From NCBI RefSeq assembly GCF_022347285.1, contig NZ_JAKRND010000013.1, positions 1 to 64,000 on the forward strand: DNA of 64,000 nt. The letters are read 5' to 3'. The notes below the pieces were generated by a model that was given only the letters and a program-made list of their open reading frames with translations, was not told the origin of the DNA and ran no database searches. Source of the stretch: Corynebacterium sp. ACRPH (GTDB lineage Bacteria; Actinomycetota; Actinomycetes; Mycobacteriales; Mycobacteriaceae). A program made the position numbers and the translations under genes. Each line of letters starts with the position of its first letter. Position 1 is the first letter of the stretch. This document shows positions 45,282 through 54,386 of this stretch, one piece after another.

Positions 45282-45632
45282 ATGGCCATCGACGTTTCTC
45301 CCGAGCGCTTCGAAGAGCTCGTTGACCTCGGCCTTCGGCGCATCCCCCGCGAGCTGCTGGATAACGTCAGCAACGTCGCCATCGTCACCGAGGGCTACAA
45401 CCCCGAAAGCCCGCACATCCTGGGTCTCTACGAGGGCATCGCGCTGACAGAGCGTACCTCCGAGTACACATCTGCCCTGCCCGATAAGATCACGATCTAC
45501 CGCCACGCCCTCGAGGACATCTGCGACACCGAGGAAGAGCTAGTCGAACAGGTCGCCATCACCGTCATCCACGAGCTCGGCCACCACTTCGGCATCGACG
45601 ACGACCGCCTGCACGAACTCGGCTGGGGCTAG
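45282..45632 (+). CDS. Zincin-like metallopeptidase family protein (Rv3836-like)
   Basis: 116 residues. The HExxH motif is in ITVIHELGHHFGIDDDRLHELGWG at the C-terminus, with a third ligand probably the Asp after GI. This small family lies between serS/septum-formation and phosphoglycerate mutase genes in M. tuberculosis too. ATG at 45282; the open frame to 45153 is the shadow of the previous gene. Its stop TAG and the stop of the opposing mutase gene share the palindrome CTAG at 45629-45632. Confidence 0.85.
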   Translation: MAIDVSPERFEELVDLGLRRIPRELLDNVSNVAIVTEGYNPESPHILGLYEGIALTERTSEYTSALPDKITIYRHALEDICDTEEELVEQVAITVIHELGHHFGIDDDRLHELGWG

Positions 45633-46480
45633 AGCGTCGCCGCGCCCCACCCCAGCACTTCGAAAGAGCCCTCCAGACTGTCGAGCACCCCGGAGCGCGC
45701 CGCCGTTGTTTCGGCCCTGTTCGTTTCTGTCTTATTTTGTGACGCCCCAGGCCGGCCCACCGCAACGTCAACCAACTCGGCAATGTTGTCTGGCACGCGC
45801 AGGGTAATGACGTTGCCGTTGGCCAGGTAGTGCATGAAGGCCCACTCCGGATCCACCCCGCCCAGGAAGCGGGCGACCAGGCGGATCACGGCACCGTGGC
45901 TGATTAGCGCAACATCGGTGGGCTCAGCTCCGTTCTGTACTGCCTCCCGGTTCGCCGCCTCGTTGTCAGCCAGTGCGACCAGCAGCGTGGCCAGGTATTC
46001 GCGCAGCACCTCCGCGCCGGATAGGCCGCCGGGCACGGCCTTGTCCACCCGGCCGAGCATCCAGGCGCCCAGGATGGAGTGGTAGGCCTCGTGTGCGTCC
46101 TCGTCGTTCTTCATCTCGTACTGCCCGGCTGGGATCTCAGAGACCCGCGGTAGCCGCTGCAGCGCAGCTTGAATGTGATCCGTCGCGCGGGCGGAGGCGG
46201 TGGCGTCATCTAAGGATTCCCCGCGGGAGAAGCCCGCAGGAACGATCTCCCCACCGAACGCACCGGCCAGCCCCACGGCAGTTTGCTGCGCGCGAGCAGC
46301 AAACGAGGAAGCGATCTTCAGGCGCTGGGTGCGTTCGCTGAGCCAGTCGCCGGCCTCTGCGGCCTGCTCCCAGCCCAGGTCGGTGAGGTCGGCACCGGGC
46401 AGCGCGGTATCCAAAGCGTGAATGGCGTTAGAGGTCGTCTGGCCGTGCCTGACCAGGAAAAGACGTGTCGATTGTGCCAT
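45629..46480 (-). CDS. Histidine phosphatase / phosphoglycerate mutase family protein (Gpm2-like)
   Basis: 283 residues. The phosphohistidine motif LFLVRHGQTTSNA is at the N-terminus, and VALISHGAVIRLVARFL carries the second His. It corresponds to Rv3837c by neighbours. Likely a phosphatase rather than the glycolytic mutase; the substrate is unknown. ATG at 46480, 4 bases from the pheA stop, with GAAGGG in the pheA end as ribosome binding site. The C-terminal tail holds a dispersed motif copy (GASQNK). Confidence 0.85.
   Translation of the reverse strand: MAQSTRLFLVRHGQTTSNAIHALDTALPGADLTDLGWEQAAEAGDWLSERTQRLKIASSFAARAQQTAVGLAGAFGGEIVPAGFSRGESLDDATASARATDHIQAALQRLPRVSEIPAGQYEMKNDEDAHEAYHSILGAWMLGRVDKAVPGGLSGAEVLREYLATLLVALADNEAANREAVQNGAEPTDVALISHGAVIRLVARFLGGVDPEWAFMHYLANGNVITLRVPDNIAELVDVAVGRPGASQNKTETNRAETTAARSGVLDSLEGSFEVLGWGAATL
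45731..45748 (-). repeat. Dispersed motif site (GGGGCGTCACAAAATAAG)
   Basis: In the C-terminal tail of the phosphoglycerate mutase family gene, encoding GASQNK. Confidence 0.85.
46199..46215 (+). repeat. Weak dispersed motif site
   Basis: GGTGGCGTCATCTAAGG inside the phosphoglycerate mutase family gene, antisense to LDDATAS. Confidence 0.45.
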
Positions 46481-46483
46481 TGC

Positions 46484-47491
46484 CTAGCTACCCTTCTGGC
46501 CGCACTTGAGTTCCTCAATCCATCTACTGGACTCAGCGTAGTTCGGCGGGGCACTGCCCGCATGGCGATGCAGCGGATGGGTGGTAGAGGTCTCCGCGAC
46601 CGGCAGTGGTTCCGCGGAGGGCCAGCTGCCCAGGAAGCGCACGTCCTCCGCACGGCGGTACAGTCCAGCCAGGGCTTCGGCCACGGCGGCGTCCTCGATG
46701 TGGCCGACGATGCCGATGTGGAAGACGTAGTTGCCGTTGGCCGCACCCTCGCCCTTTTCCCCAGTACGGCGGGGGCGGGAGCCGATGCGGGCCATGTCCA
46801 CCTGGCGGGTGGACAGCTCGGCGATTGCGTCCAGCAGACTGGAGGGCACGTTCGGCAACCAGAGCACCATGCCGCTGCGGTCGTTGCCGGTGCGCTCGGT
46901 GGGCTTGCCGGGGTTGCCAACCAGGATGAAGCGGGTCTGGGCGCCGGCGACGTCGGCCACCCCCTCGGCCACGGCATCCAGCTGGTGGATCTCGCCCGCG
47001 CGGGCCGGCGCTGCGGCGGCATCCGCCTGCCCGGCCTTCACTGCTGCCGCGGCCGCACCGTTACTGGAGGCGGGGACGAAGGAAACGTCAGGCAGGTTCT
47101 CCGCCACCCAGTTGCGCACCTGTGCCTCGGCGACGGGGTGGGTGGTCAGCGTCGTGATGTCCTCGAGCTTGGTGCCGGGGCGCACCAGGATAGAGAACAC
47201 CACCGGTACGAGCACCTCGCGGTAGATCTGCAGCGGCTTGCCGTAGGTCAGCGCATCTTCTGTCTGCGAGACCGGACCGTCCACGGAGCTTTCCAGTGCC
47301 ACACACGCGAAGTCAGCTTCGCCGTCGCGCACCATGTCCAGCGCCACCCGTGGGGAGGCGACGGGAATCTCGGTGGCACCCTCCGGTACTGCGCCGAGCT
47401 GCTTAAACTGCTTCAGCGCCTCTTCGGTGAAGGTCCCTTCGGGGCCGAGGAACGCTACGCGCACAGAAGAATCACTTGTGGAACCACTCAT
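46484..47491 (-). CDS. pheA: Prephenate dehydratase
   Basis: About 335 residues. Converts prephenate to phenylpyruvate in phenylalanine synthesis. The catalytic domain has VAFLGPEGTFTEEAL at the start and the TRF motif in GAQTRFILVG; a C-terminal ACT-like region (GNYVFHIGIVGHIEDAAVAEAL) should give feedback control by phenylalanine. ATG at 47491 lacks a ribosome binding site but has TAGACT 7 bases upstream, so a leaderless mRNA is plausible. A tandem 20-bp repeat lies just upstream. Confidence 0.94.
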   Translation of the reverse strand: MSGSTSDSSVRVAFLGPEGTFTEEALKQFKQLGAVPEGATEIPVASPRVALDMVRDGEADFACVALESSVDGPVSQTEDALTYGKPLQIYREVLVPVVFSILVRPGTKLEDITTLTTHPVAEAQVRNWVAENLPDVSFVPASSNGAAAAAVKAGQADAAAAPARAGEIHQLDAVAEGVADVAGAQTRFILVGNPGKPTERTGNDRSGMVLWLPNVPSSLLDAIAELSTRQVDMARIGSRPRRTGEKGEGAANGNYVFHIGIVGHIEDAAVAEALAGLYRRAEDVRFLGSWPSAEPLPVAETSTTHPLHRHAGSAPPNYAESSRWIEELKCGQKGS

Positions 47492-47522
47492 GCAACGCAG
47501 TCTAGTGGAGAACCTCACCGGG

Positions 47523-47566
47523 GATTCCCTGCCATTCCCGGATTTAGATTCCCTGCGATTCCCGGA
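47523..47566. repeat. 20-bp tandem direct repeat between pheA and the amidase gene
   Basis: GATTCCCTGC(C/G)ATTCCCGGA occurs at 47523-47542 and 47547-47566, 24 bp apart, with one mismatch. It lies in the divergent promoter region. The spacing of just over two helical turns fits an operator pair. Confidence 0.7.
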
Positions 47567-47611
47567 GACGAAGCCTCCCCGGCCATATCCCGGGTATATC
47601 CTTGGGAAGCA

Positions 47612-48973
47612 ATGAACCGCACGCCCGACCAGCCCAACACTTTCGCCGCCCGCCTAGCCCGCGCCCGGCGCGATACTGGGCTCAGCAACGCACAATTGGG
47701 CGTGGCCCGCGTCTACGACAACCCCCACAGCTACGATTTCCTGCGCAGTCACCCGGATCTCCCCCTCGGCGGCGAGGAGGTGCTGATCAAGGACCTGCAG
47801 CAGGTGGCGGGCGAGGTCACCACGATGGGCTCGGTTCACCACAGCTTCGTGGCCAACTACCACGACACGGCCGCCCACCGCCTGCTGGTGGGCGGGGCCA
47901 CGCTAGTGGGTGCGTCTTCCTCCGCGGAGTACGGCACCACCGCCTATACCGAGCCCGTCGGTATGCCTCAGCCCGTCAATCCGCTGAACTCTGCGATCAT
48001 GGTCGGCGGCTCCTCCGGCGGGGCGGCCACGGCCGTCGCCCGTGGATTGGTGAACATCGCCCACGCCACCGACGGCGGTGGCTCCATCCGCATCCCCGCG
48101 GCCTGCTGCGGGCTCGCCGCGTTGAAGCCCGCCCACAACCACCGGTTCGGCTCTTTTACACCGGTCGCACAGGGGTTTATCGCCTCCGACCTACTCACCA
48201 CCGCCCGCGCCTACGGCCTGCCCGCGCCGGATACGGACACGCTGCACCTGGAGCCCGCTCAACCGCCACGGCCTCTGCGCATCGGCTACACCAACCAGCC
48301 CTTCCACACCCGCAGCGTTGTCTCACCGGACATCGCCGCTGCCACCGCCGCAGCCACGGCGCTGGCCACCACGCATCCGCTCGTCGAGTCCGTCACCCAG
48401 GCGCCAGCCCCCTATCCCCCGGCCACCTTCCAGCTCTTCCGCGACCTCATCGCCGCCCGCTGTGCGGACCTACCGGGCACGCTGTCGCCCATCACTACCT
48501 GGCTCCGTGAGGAAGGCCGGCAGGTGCCGAAATGGCGGCGTCAACAGTTAGAAAAACAGATAGTCGGGCTAGACCCACAGCAGGCGTGGCCGCACTTCGA
48601 CGTGATCGCCACCCCGACTCTCGCCTGCGCACCGCCACCTCCCGGAGCGTTTTCCCAGCTCAAGCCCACCGATAACTTCTGGGCGCAAACCGCCTGGACA
48701 CCCTGGGGCACCCTGTGGAACCTGACGGGCTGGGCGGCCGTCACGCTGCCGCTCGTCGCCCCCGAGCGCGTGCCCGGCCGCTGGCCGATCGCCCTGATGC
48801 TGGGTGCGGTCGGCAATCGCACGAGCGCAGCGACGCTGCTTTCCCTCGCTGCCTTTATTATGGACGCCGCCTCGCGCCTGCCCGCCGAAAGCCTCAGCGT
48901 TGCGGTTCCGGGCGATATAGAGGCCCTGGATTTCCGCGCCAAACCCGACAACAGCCACAGTCATGAGCACTAA
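47612..48973 (+). CDS. Amidase family hydrolase
   Basis: 453 residues. The Ser-Ser-Lys triad of amidase signature enzymes is visible: Lys in VLIKDLQQ, cis-Ser in MVGGSSGGAATAVARG and the nucleophile Ser in TDGGGSIRIPAACCG. Cytoplasmic, substrate unknown. ATG at 47612; the frame is open far upstream (to 46283), but that part is the shadow of the genes on the other strand. The C-terminus ends in a His-rich HSHEH. It overlaps the next gene by 11 bases, so the two are probably coupled. Confidence 0.9.
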   Translation: MNRTPDQPNTFAARLARARRDTGLSNAQLGVARVYDNPHSYDFLRSHPDLPLGGEEVLIKDLQQVAGEVTTMGSVHHSFVANYHDTAAHRLLVGGATLVGASSSAEYGTTAYTEPVGMPQPVNPLNSAIMVGGSSGGAATAVARGLVNIAHATDGGGSIRIPAACCGLAALKPAHNHRFGSFTPVAQGFIASDLLTTARAYGLPAPDTDTLHLEPAQPPRPLRIGYTNQPFHTRSVVSPDIAAATAAATALATTHPLVESVTQAPAPYPPATFQLFRDLIAARCADLPGTLSPITTWLREEGRQVPKWRRQQLEKQIVGLDPQQAWPHFDVIATPTLACAPPPPGAFSQLKPTDNFWAQTAWTPWGTLWNLTGWAAVTLPLVAPERVPGRWPIALMLGAVGNRTSAATLLSLAAFIMDAASRLPAESLSVAVPGDIEALDFRAKPDNSHSHEH

Positions 48974-49697
48974 CACCAGCGACCGCACGGTACTGCGTTG
49001 GGAGCTACTGCTCGTCCTGGGCATCACCTTCGGCACCTCGGGGTTGCGCGCCATTGCCCGGCTGGTGGAGGCAACCGTCAGTCCGGAGGCGCTCAACGAG
49101 CAGAAAGCCACCCTCAACCAGGCACAATCGGTGCTGCCCTGGCTGGATCCGATACTGCAGCTGCTCTCCAGTGGCGTGCTCTTCGCCTGGGGCGGGTTAG
49201 CGATATTCCTGCTGCTACGGCACCTGCCCACCCCGGCGCTGGTGCGCAGCTGGCGGCTGCGGGGCCGCGACTGGCTGCACGGGGCGGGGCTGGCCGCGAT
49301 CATCGGACTACCTGGGCTGGCGCTTTATTTCGGCGCGGTTCACCTGGGGCTATCAAAGCAGGTCGTGCCCACTGGCTTGGACGAATCCTGGTGGCGGATC
49401 CCGCTGCTGATAGTGAACTCCTGGGCCAATGGATTCGCCGAGGAACTGGTGGTCGTAGCTTGGCTCAGCACACGTCTGCGGCAGCTGCGCATCAGCTGGG
49501 TGTGGGTGTTCGCCGCCAGCGCGCTGCTGCGGGGCAGCTACCACCTCTACCAGGGGTATTCCGCCGGGCTGGGCAACATCATCATGGGTGTCATCTACCT
49601 CTGGTACTTCAAGCGAACCGGGCGGATCTGGCCCCTCGTCATCGGCCACGGGCTGATCGATACCGTCGCATTCGTCGGCTACGCTGTGCTGTTTTAG
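48963..49697 (+). CDS. CPBP family intramembrane metalloprotease
   Basis: 244 residues with about seven helices. The CAAX/Abi-type motifs are FAEELVVVAWLSTRLRQ (EE...R), ALLRGSYHLYQG (His) and IGHGLIDTVAF (His). Such proteases process prenylated or membrane substrates; some have other roles in bacteria. The target is unknown. ATG at 48963, inside the end of the amidase gene. Confidence 0.85.
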   Translation: MSTNTSDRTVLRWELLLVLGITFGTSGLRAIARLVEATVSPEALNEQKATLNQAQSVLPWLDPILQLLSSGVLFAWGGLAIFLLLRHLPTPALVRSWRLRGRDWLHGAGLAAIIGLPGLALYFGAVHLGLSKQVVPTGLDESWWRIPLLIVNSWANGFAEELVVVAWLSTRLRQLRISWVWVFAASALLRGSYHLYQGYSAGLGNIIMGVIYLWYFKRTGRIWPLVIGHGLIDTVAFVGYAVLF

Positions 49698-49778
49698 TGC
49701 ACAGTTAGGCCCTTCGAGCGCCGCTGTACCACTGCATTGACGCCAGCCATGTCCCCGGAACCCGTTATTATTGTCCCC

Positions 49779-51176
49779 ATGAATTCTCGCGATAATTTCG
49801 GCCCCCGCCGCCCCGCCAACAATTCCGGCGGCACGGACGGTGCCGGAGGCATGGAGATCGCCCGGGATCGACACGGCAAGCCCATCCTGGATCGCTACGG
49901 GCGGCCGGTGCGTAAGGGCGTCATCCCTCCGAGCAACAACGAGCCCACCGGGCCCCCCGGGCACAGGGAGCCCCAGCGCCGCGAGATCCCGAATCAGCCC
50001 GAAGGGCCGCGCTACCGCCGTGCCGAGCCGCTCCCGCCACGCGATGCCAACCTCGATGCCAACCGGGGCCACCAGCCGCAGCCGGGCCAATATCAGGGTC
50101 AGTATCCGGGCCAACAGCCCCAACCGGGTCAACCTTTCGGCGAGCCGCAATTCGGCGGCTACCCCGACGACCGCTCCGGCAGGGGCCGTGCTGGCAGGGG
50201 CGAGCCCCCGCGCCCCACTCGGCGCCCCCGCGGGCGGGCTACCCCGCGGCCGAGGAAGCGCAAGCGCTTCGGCTTCTTCAAGGCGCTAGGTCTACTGCTG
50301 GCCATCGTGCTGGCATTCAGCATCGGCGCGGCCGTGTGGATCGATACGAAGCTCCAGCGCACCGATGCCCTGCAGGATTACGACGGCCGCTTGGGGAGCA
50401 CCTCCGGCACCAACTGGCTCCTGGTGGGCTCGGACTCCCGCGCCGGGCTGAGCGAGGAGGACGCCGACCGTCTGATGGCCGGGGAGCTCGACGATTCGGT
50501 GGGGCGCACAGACACGATCATGGTGGTGCACATTCCCCGCTTCGGCGGAGACGCGACCATGCTCTCCCTGCCGCGCGATAGCTGGGTTGACATCCCTGGC
50601 TATGGGCAGAATAAGCTCAACCAGGCGTTTTCCCTCGGCGGGCCGGCGCTGCTGCAGCAGACCGTGGAGAAGGCGACGGGCATCCATCTGGACCACTACG
50701 CAGAAATCGGCTTCGGCGGATTCGCCAATGTTGTCGACGCGGTCGGCGGCGTGGAGATGTGCCTGGACGAGCCGCTGGATGACCCAATGGCGGGCATCAA
50801 CCTGCAGGCCGGCTGCCAGGAACTCGATGGGCCGACCGCGCTGGGGTACGTGCGCTCCCGCTACGCCTCGGCGCAGGGAGACCTGGACCGCGTGGAGCGC
50901 CAGCGCAAGTTCCTGGCCGAGCTGTCCAAGAAGATCAAGTCCCCCGGTACGCTGCTGAACCCATTTAAGAACCTGAAGGTCGCCGATGCCCTCAGCGCGA
51001 ACATGACGGTCAACGAGGACGACCACGTGTGGAACCTCGCCTCGCTGGGTCTGGCTATGGCCGGCGGGGCGAAGCAGGAGACCGTGCCGATTGCAGGTTA
51101 TGAAAACACTTACGCCGGCAACGTCGCACTGTGGGACGATGCCGGCGCAGAGGAGATGTTCGCGGAGCTGCGTTAG
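49779..51176 (+). CDS. LytR-CpsA-Psr (LCP) family glycopolymer ligase
   Basis: About 465 residues. A Pro/Gln/Gly-rich cytoplasmic head of ~160 residues, one membrane helix (ALGLLLAIVLAFSIGAAVW), then the LCP domain: WLLVGSDSRAGLSEEDAD, GRTDTIMVVHIPR, SLPRDSWVDIPGYGQNKLNQAF, and ALGYVRSRYASAQGDLDRVERQRKFL with the conserved Arg residues. LCP enzymes attach arabinogalactan to peptidoglycan in corynebacteria. ATG at 49779 with TATTAT about 7 bases upstream suggests a leaderless start; 49749 is an alternative. Confidence 0.92.
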   Translation: MNSRDNFGPRRPANNSGGTDGAGGMEIARDRHGKPILDRYGRPVRKGVIPPSNNEPTGPPGHREPQRREIPNQPEGPRYRRAEPLPPRDANLDANRGHQPQPGQYQGQYPGQQPQPGQPFGEPQFGGYPDDRSGRGRAGRGEPPRPTRRPRGRATPRPRKRKRFGFFKALGLLLAIVLAFSIGAAVWIDTKLQRTDALQDYDGRLGSTSGTNWLLVGSDSRAGLSEEDADRLMAGELDDSVGRTDTIMVVHIPRFGGDATMLSLPRDSWVDIPGYGQNKLNQAFSLGGPALLQQTVEKATGIHLDHYAEIGFGGFANVVDAVGGVEMCLDEPLDDPMAGINLQAGCQELDGPTALGYVRSRYASAQGDLDRVERQRKFLAELSKKIKSPGTLLNPFKNLKVADALSANMTVNEDDHVWNLASLGLAMAGGAKQETVPIAGYENTYAGNVALWDDAGAEEMFAELR

Positions 51177-51230
51177 CCAGTAGCCGGCCCCACTAGCCAG
51201 CCGGGCTGGTCAGCTACTAGCCAGCCGCTG

Positions 51231-52145
51231 CTAGCGGATGGTTACCTCGCGGGACTGGATGGTCTGCTTGGCCTTCTGCTCGTCGGCAGTCAGCGGAGCA
51301 TCCTTGGCCAGGGCTTCTGCGATCTTCGGATCCAGAGCCTCCAGGCCATCCTTCCAGGAAGCGGACTCGCGGCTGCGGTCCAGGTCCCACACCGGAACCA
51401 GGATGCCGTGGGTGCGGAACACACCGGCGAACTTGGAGCCCTCGCCCAGGTGCAGCTCACCAGCGGCGTGCAGGCGGGCCAGAGCGTTCAGCAGTTCCTC
51501 CTCGCCCTCCTGCCGAACCCAGCGGATGTGCGCCTTGTCGGACGGGTCGATCCACCATGCGGCACCCTTAATGTCCGCCTCCACGCGCTCGGAGGGCAGC
51601 ACGGATTCGTTAGCGCGCTGCAGGGTGGCGGCGATCTGCGGGTTGTTGCGGTTTTCCTCGGTCAGCCACCAGGAGAAGTCCTGGGCGACGGTGATCTCGG
51701 AGGCAGCGTCCTTGTTCAGGATGTCCGCCAGGGCGGGCTCGGTGCCGTCGGCCACGCCGACCTCCAGGGACTGGCCCGGCTCGGCCTGCTTTACCCAGTT
51801 CAGGGCGAATGCCAGGTCACGGTTCGGGTTGTCACCGCGGCGCTGGGTCTGCAGTGCAACGAAGGCCTCGCCGCCGTCTTCCTCCGAGCGGCGCAGCGCT
51901 GCGACCGCACCCGGCAGGACGGTAACGATGGAGATCTTGTGCTCCGCGTCCTTCACGTCGGCAACGAAGTGCGCCGAGGGGACGAATTCCTGCAGGGCGA
52001 TCAGGTCGGCCTCCATGGCGAAACCGTCGAAGGGGCGCGGGTCCTTCTGCAGCTTCGCGCGTTCCGCGGCGCGGGCAGCGAGCTTCGCCTGGCGGCGGCT
52101 CATGCCCTCGGGCAGGTTATCTTGATTCTTTTTCTTCTTAGCCAC
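51231..52145 (-). CDS. DUF5926 family protein
   Basis: About 304 residues, cytoplasmic. The basic opening AKKKKNQDNLPEGMSRRQAK, then RPFDGFAMEADLIALQEFVPSA, and WWIDPSDKAHIRWVRQEGEE fit the actinobacterial DUF5926 family; function unknown. GTG at 52145 is preferred since the family starts with the Lys-rich stretch. It overlaps the end of the GDPD gene by 8 bases, so translation is coupled. Confidence 0.8.
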   Translation of the reverse strand: MAKKKKNQDNLPEGMSRRQAKLAARAAERAKLQKDPRPFDGFAMEADLIALQEFVPSAHFVADVKDAEHKISIVTVLPGAVAALRRSEEDGGEAFVALQTQRRGDNPNRDLAFALNWVKQAEPGQSLEVGVADGTEPALADILNKDAASEITVAQDFSWWLTEENRNNPQIAATLQRANESVLPSERVEADIKGAAWWIDPSDKAHIRWVRQEGEEELLNALARLHAAGELHLGEGSKFAGVFRTHGILVPVWDLDRSRESASWKDGLEALDPKIAEALAKDAPLTADEQKAKQTIQSREVTIR

Positions 52146-53034
52146 GGTCGTTAATTGTACCTGGCTGCACCAAGGAAAATGCAGCAGCACTGGTTTCTCT
52201 AGCTGGCTCCGGCTTGTCCAACCCCAGCTCGTTGTCGCGCCACATCCGCGCCCGCCCGGGGTAGTTCGTCGCCAGCCAGGTCACTCCCTGGCGCGTAGCC
52301 CACCGCACCTCGTCTTCCTTATCGGCGGTCCACACGTAGGTTCCATCGCCAAAGCGGCCGATGATGTCGGGGCGAATCCGACCACGTGCGACCGACAGGC
52401 CGTGGGCGTCCACAACATGCAGTGCCTCGAGGCCCGGGTTGAGCATGCGCTGGTACTCGCGCCGCAGCAGGATGCGGTGAACCGCCGGGTTGATCATCTT
52501 GAAGCGCACTAGCGATTGCGGGCTGAAGCTGATCAGGTGCACGTGCGAGCTCTCCGCCAGGTGCGCCCGCTGCAGTTCGTAGTGCAGGGCGTGCTCGACC
52601 TTGGGCCCGTAGCGGTTCGGGTGCTTGGTCTCGATAAAGATGTCTTTCTTTAGTGACGCCCCCTCTACAGCGCCTGCCGCCCCCGCCCTCTGGCTATGTT
52701 CCTGCCCGGCGTCGATCCGCGAGGAGTTCACGTCGTTAAAGAATGTCAGAAGCTCGCGCAGAGTAAGCACCTGCGCGGGCTCCTCCGGGGTGCCGACGTT
52801 CAGTTCCCGCAACTGCGCCAACGTCATCTCGCTGACCACGCCGTTGGATTTCGCGGGCTTGTCCACCGCCACTCGGTCGATGGTGCGGTCGTGCAGGCAG
52901 ACGAGCTCCCCGTCGCGGGTCAGGCGGATGTCGCATTCGAAGCCGTCCGCTCCCCTTTGCTCGGCCAGTTCATAGGCTGCCAGGGTGTGTTCTGGGCGTT
53001 CCTTGGAGGCTCCGCGGTGGGCGACAATTTTCAT
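52138..53034 (-). CDS. Glycerophosphodiester phosphodiesterase
   Basis: About 298 residues. Hydrolyses glycerophosphodiesters to an alcohol and glycerol 3-phosphate. The family motifs are IVAHRGASKERPEHTLAAY, FECDIRLTRDGELVCLHD (Glu, Asp, His) and IFIETKHPNRYG. Before the last motif there is an inserted, low-complexity stretch of about 25 residues (QEHSQRAGAAGAVEGASLKK) that contains a dispersed motif copy. ATG at 53034; the frame extends to 53088. No signal peptide, so probably cytoplasmic. Confidence 0.92.
   Translation of the reverse strand: MKIVAHRGASKERPEHTLAAYELAEQRGADGFECDIRLTRDGELVCLHDRTIDRVAVDKPAKSNGVVSEMTLAQLRELNVGTPEEPAQVLTLRELLTFFNDVNSSRIDAGQEHSQRAGAAGAVEGASLKKDIFIETKHPNRYGPKVEHALHYELQRAHLAESSHVHLISFSPQSLVRFKMINPAVHRILLRREYQRMLNPGLEALHVVDAHGLSVARGRIRPDIIGRFGDGTYVWTADKEDEVRWATRQGVTWLATNYPGRARMWRDNELGLDKPEPARETSAAAFSLVQPGTINDRG
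52643..52662 (-). repeat. Dispersed motif site (GGGGCGTCACTAAAGAAAGA)
   Basis: In the inserted loop of the GDPD gene, encoding GASLKK. Confidence 0.85.
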
Positions 53035-53143
53035 ACCCTCTATTTTTAGTGCGCCGGCCTGCAACCGGCATCCGCTCACGCCGGGCACCCTCCAAGTTTC
53101 ACTTATTGTTTACTTAAAACAGCCCCGCTTAAATCAGCCCAGC

Positions 53144-54151
53144 TCAGATTAGCCCGGCTTCGCCCATCACCTTGCGCAGCACGTTCGCGGAGTGGTCGAA
53201 CCTCTCCTTTTCTTCGGCATCCAACTGTAGCTCCACGGCGTGGCGAACGCCCTGGCGGTTAATCACCGCGGGAGTGCCGATGTAGATGTCCTCGAATCCG
53301 TACTCGCCCTGCAACAGGGTGGAGATCGGCAGCACGACATCCTGGTTGCTGAACACCGCCTGGGTGATGCGCGCCAGCCCCATGCCAATGCCGAAGCTGG
53401 TGGAGCCCTTGGCCTGGATGATTTCGTAGGCCGCGTCACGGGTCTTCACGAAGATCTCGTCGACGTCCTCGTCAGCAGATTCACCCATCTTCTCCAGCCG
53501 GTGACGGATGGAGGTACCCGCCACCGAACCGGCAGAAAGCACCGGCAACTCAGTATCTCCATGCTCGCCGATCACGTAGGCGTGCACGGAGGTCGGCGCG
53601 AGGTCGAAGTAGCGGCCCAGCGCGTAGCGGAAGCGCGCGGTATCCAGGATCGTGCCGGAGCCGATCACGCGGCTGGAGTCCATGCCGGAGAACTTCCACG
53701 TCGCGTAGCTCAGGATGTCCACCGGGTTGCTGGCGACCAGGAAGATGCCGTTGAAGCCGTGTTCCATCACGTCGCCGACGATCGTCTTGAAGATTGCGGT
53801 GTTCTTGGCAACGAGGTCCAGTCGAGTCTCCCCCGGCTTCTGTGCCGCGCCCGCGCAGATGCAGACCATTGCGGCATCGCGGCAGTCCTCGTAGGTGCCA
53901 ACCGAAACGCGGGTGTTATGGTGCGACCACGGCACCGCGTGGTTGAGGTCCTGTACGTGGCCCCAGGTCTTGCGCTCGTCCAGGTCGATGATGGCCAGGT
54001 GGTCGGTCAAACCCTGGTTGACCAGGGTGTATGCGTAGGCGATGCCGACGTCGCCCGCGCCGATGAGAACGATCTTGGAACCGGGGGTCGGTGGCGTGGT
54101 GGTGCCGTTGGTGGCGCCGGTGGTGTCATTGTGCGGTTGTGGAGCAGTCAT
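53144..54151 (-). CDS. ldh: L-lactate dehydrogenase
   Basis: 335 residues. Reduces pyruvate to L-lactate with NADH. Nucleotide-binding [18 protein letters not shown], the substrate Arg/Asp region ([19 protein letters not shown]) and the catalytic His in [14 protein letters not shown] are intact. An N-terminal extension of about 22 Thr/Asn/Pro-rich residues precedes the fold. ATG at 54151 with GGAAGAAGG upstream. Divergent from sodA across a 235-bp gap that carries two dispersed motif copies. Confidence 0.95.
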   Translation of the reverse strand: MTAPQPHNDTTGATNGTTTPPTPGSKIVLIGAGDVGIAYAYTLVNQGLTDHLAIIDLDERKTWGHVQDLNHAVPWSHHNTRVSVGTYEDCRDAAMVCICAGAAQKPGETRLDLVAKNTAIFKTIVGDVMEHGFNGIFLVASNPVDILSYATWKFSGMDSSRVIGSGTILDTARFRYALGRYFDLAPTSVHAYVIGEHGDTELPVLSAGSVAGTSIRHRLEKMGESADEDVDEIFVKTRDAAYEIIQAKGSTSFGIGMGLARITQAVFSNQDVVLPISTLLQGEYGFEDIYIGTPAVINRQGVRHAVELQLDAEEKERFDHSANVLRKVMGEAGLI

Positions 54152-54190
54152 TGTGGCCTTCTTCCTTCTGGTTGCCCTGTAGGTGCCTTC

Positions 54191-54208
54191 GTTCTTTATT
54201 GACGCCCA
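54191..54208 (-). repeat. Dispersed motif site (TGGGCGTCAATAAAGAAC)
   Basis: In the ldh/sodA intergenic region, facing ldh; it forms an inverted pair with the copy at 54276. Confidence 0.8.
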
Positions 54209-54275
54209 CGGCCAGCATAGCGCTACGTCCAGACACCCTCACCACAAGAATTTCTGGACTTTGAACTTTTGATAC

Positions 54276-54295
54276 GTGGCGTCAATAAATAAAAA
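54276..54295 (+). repeat. Dispersed motif site (GTGGCGTCAATAAATAAAAA)
   Basis: In the ldh/sodA intergenic region, opposite in orientation to the copy at 54191. Confidence 0.8.
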
Positions 54296-54386
54296 GTTCC
54301 TAATAGAAAACCTTGCAGGAACCATATTTTCGCGCCACACTTGTTGTCATAAGCACTTCCGACGTGTGAAAGGAACTTTAGAAACT

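Noticed and set aside
46283-47611. Long upstream extension of the amidase frame
   Set aside because: It covers two good minus-strand genes (mutase and pheA); the amidase family begins near 47612.
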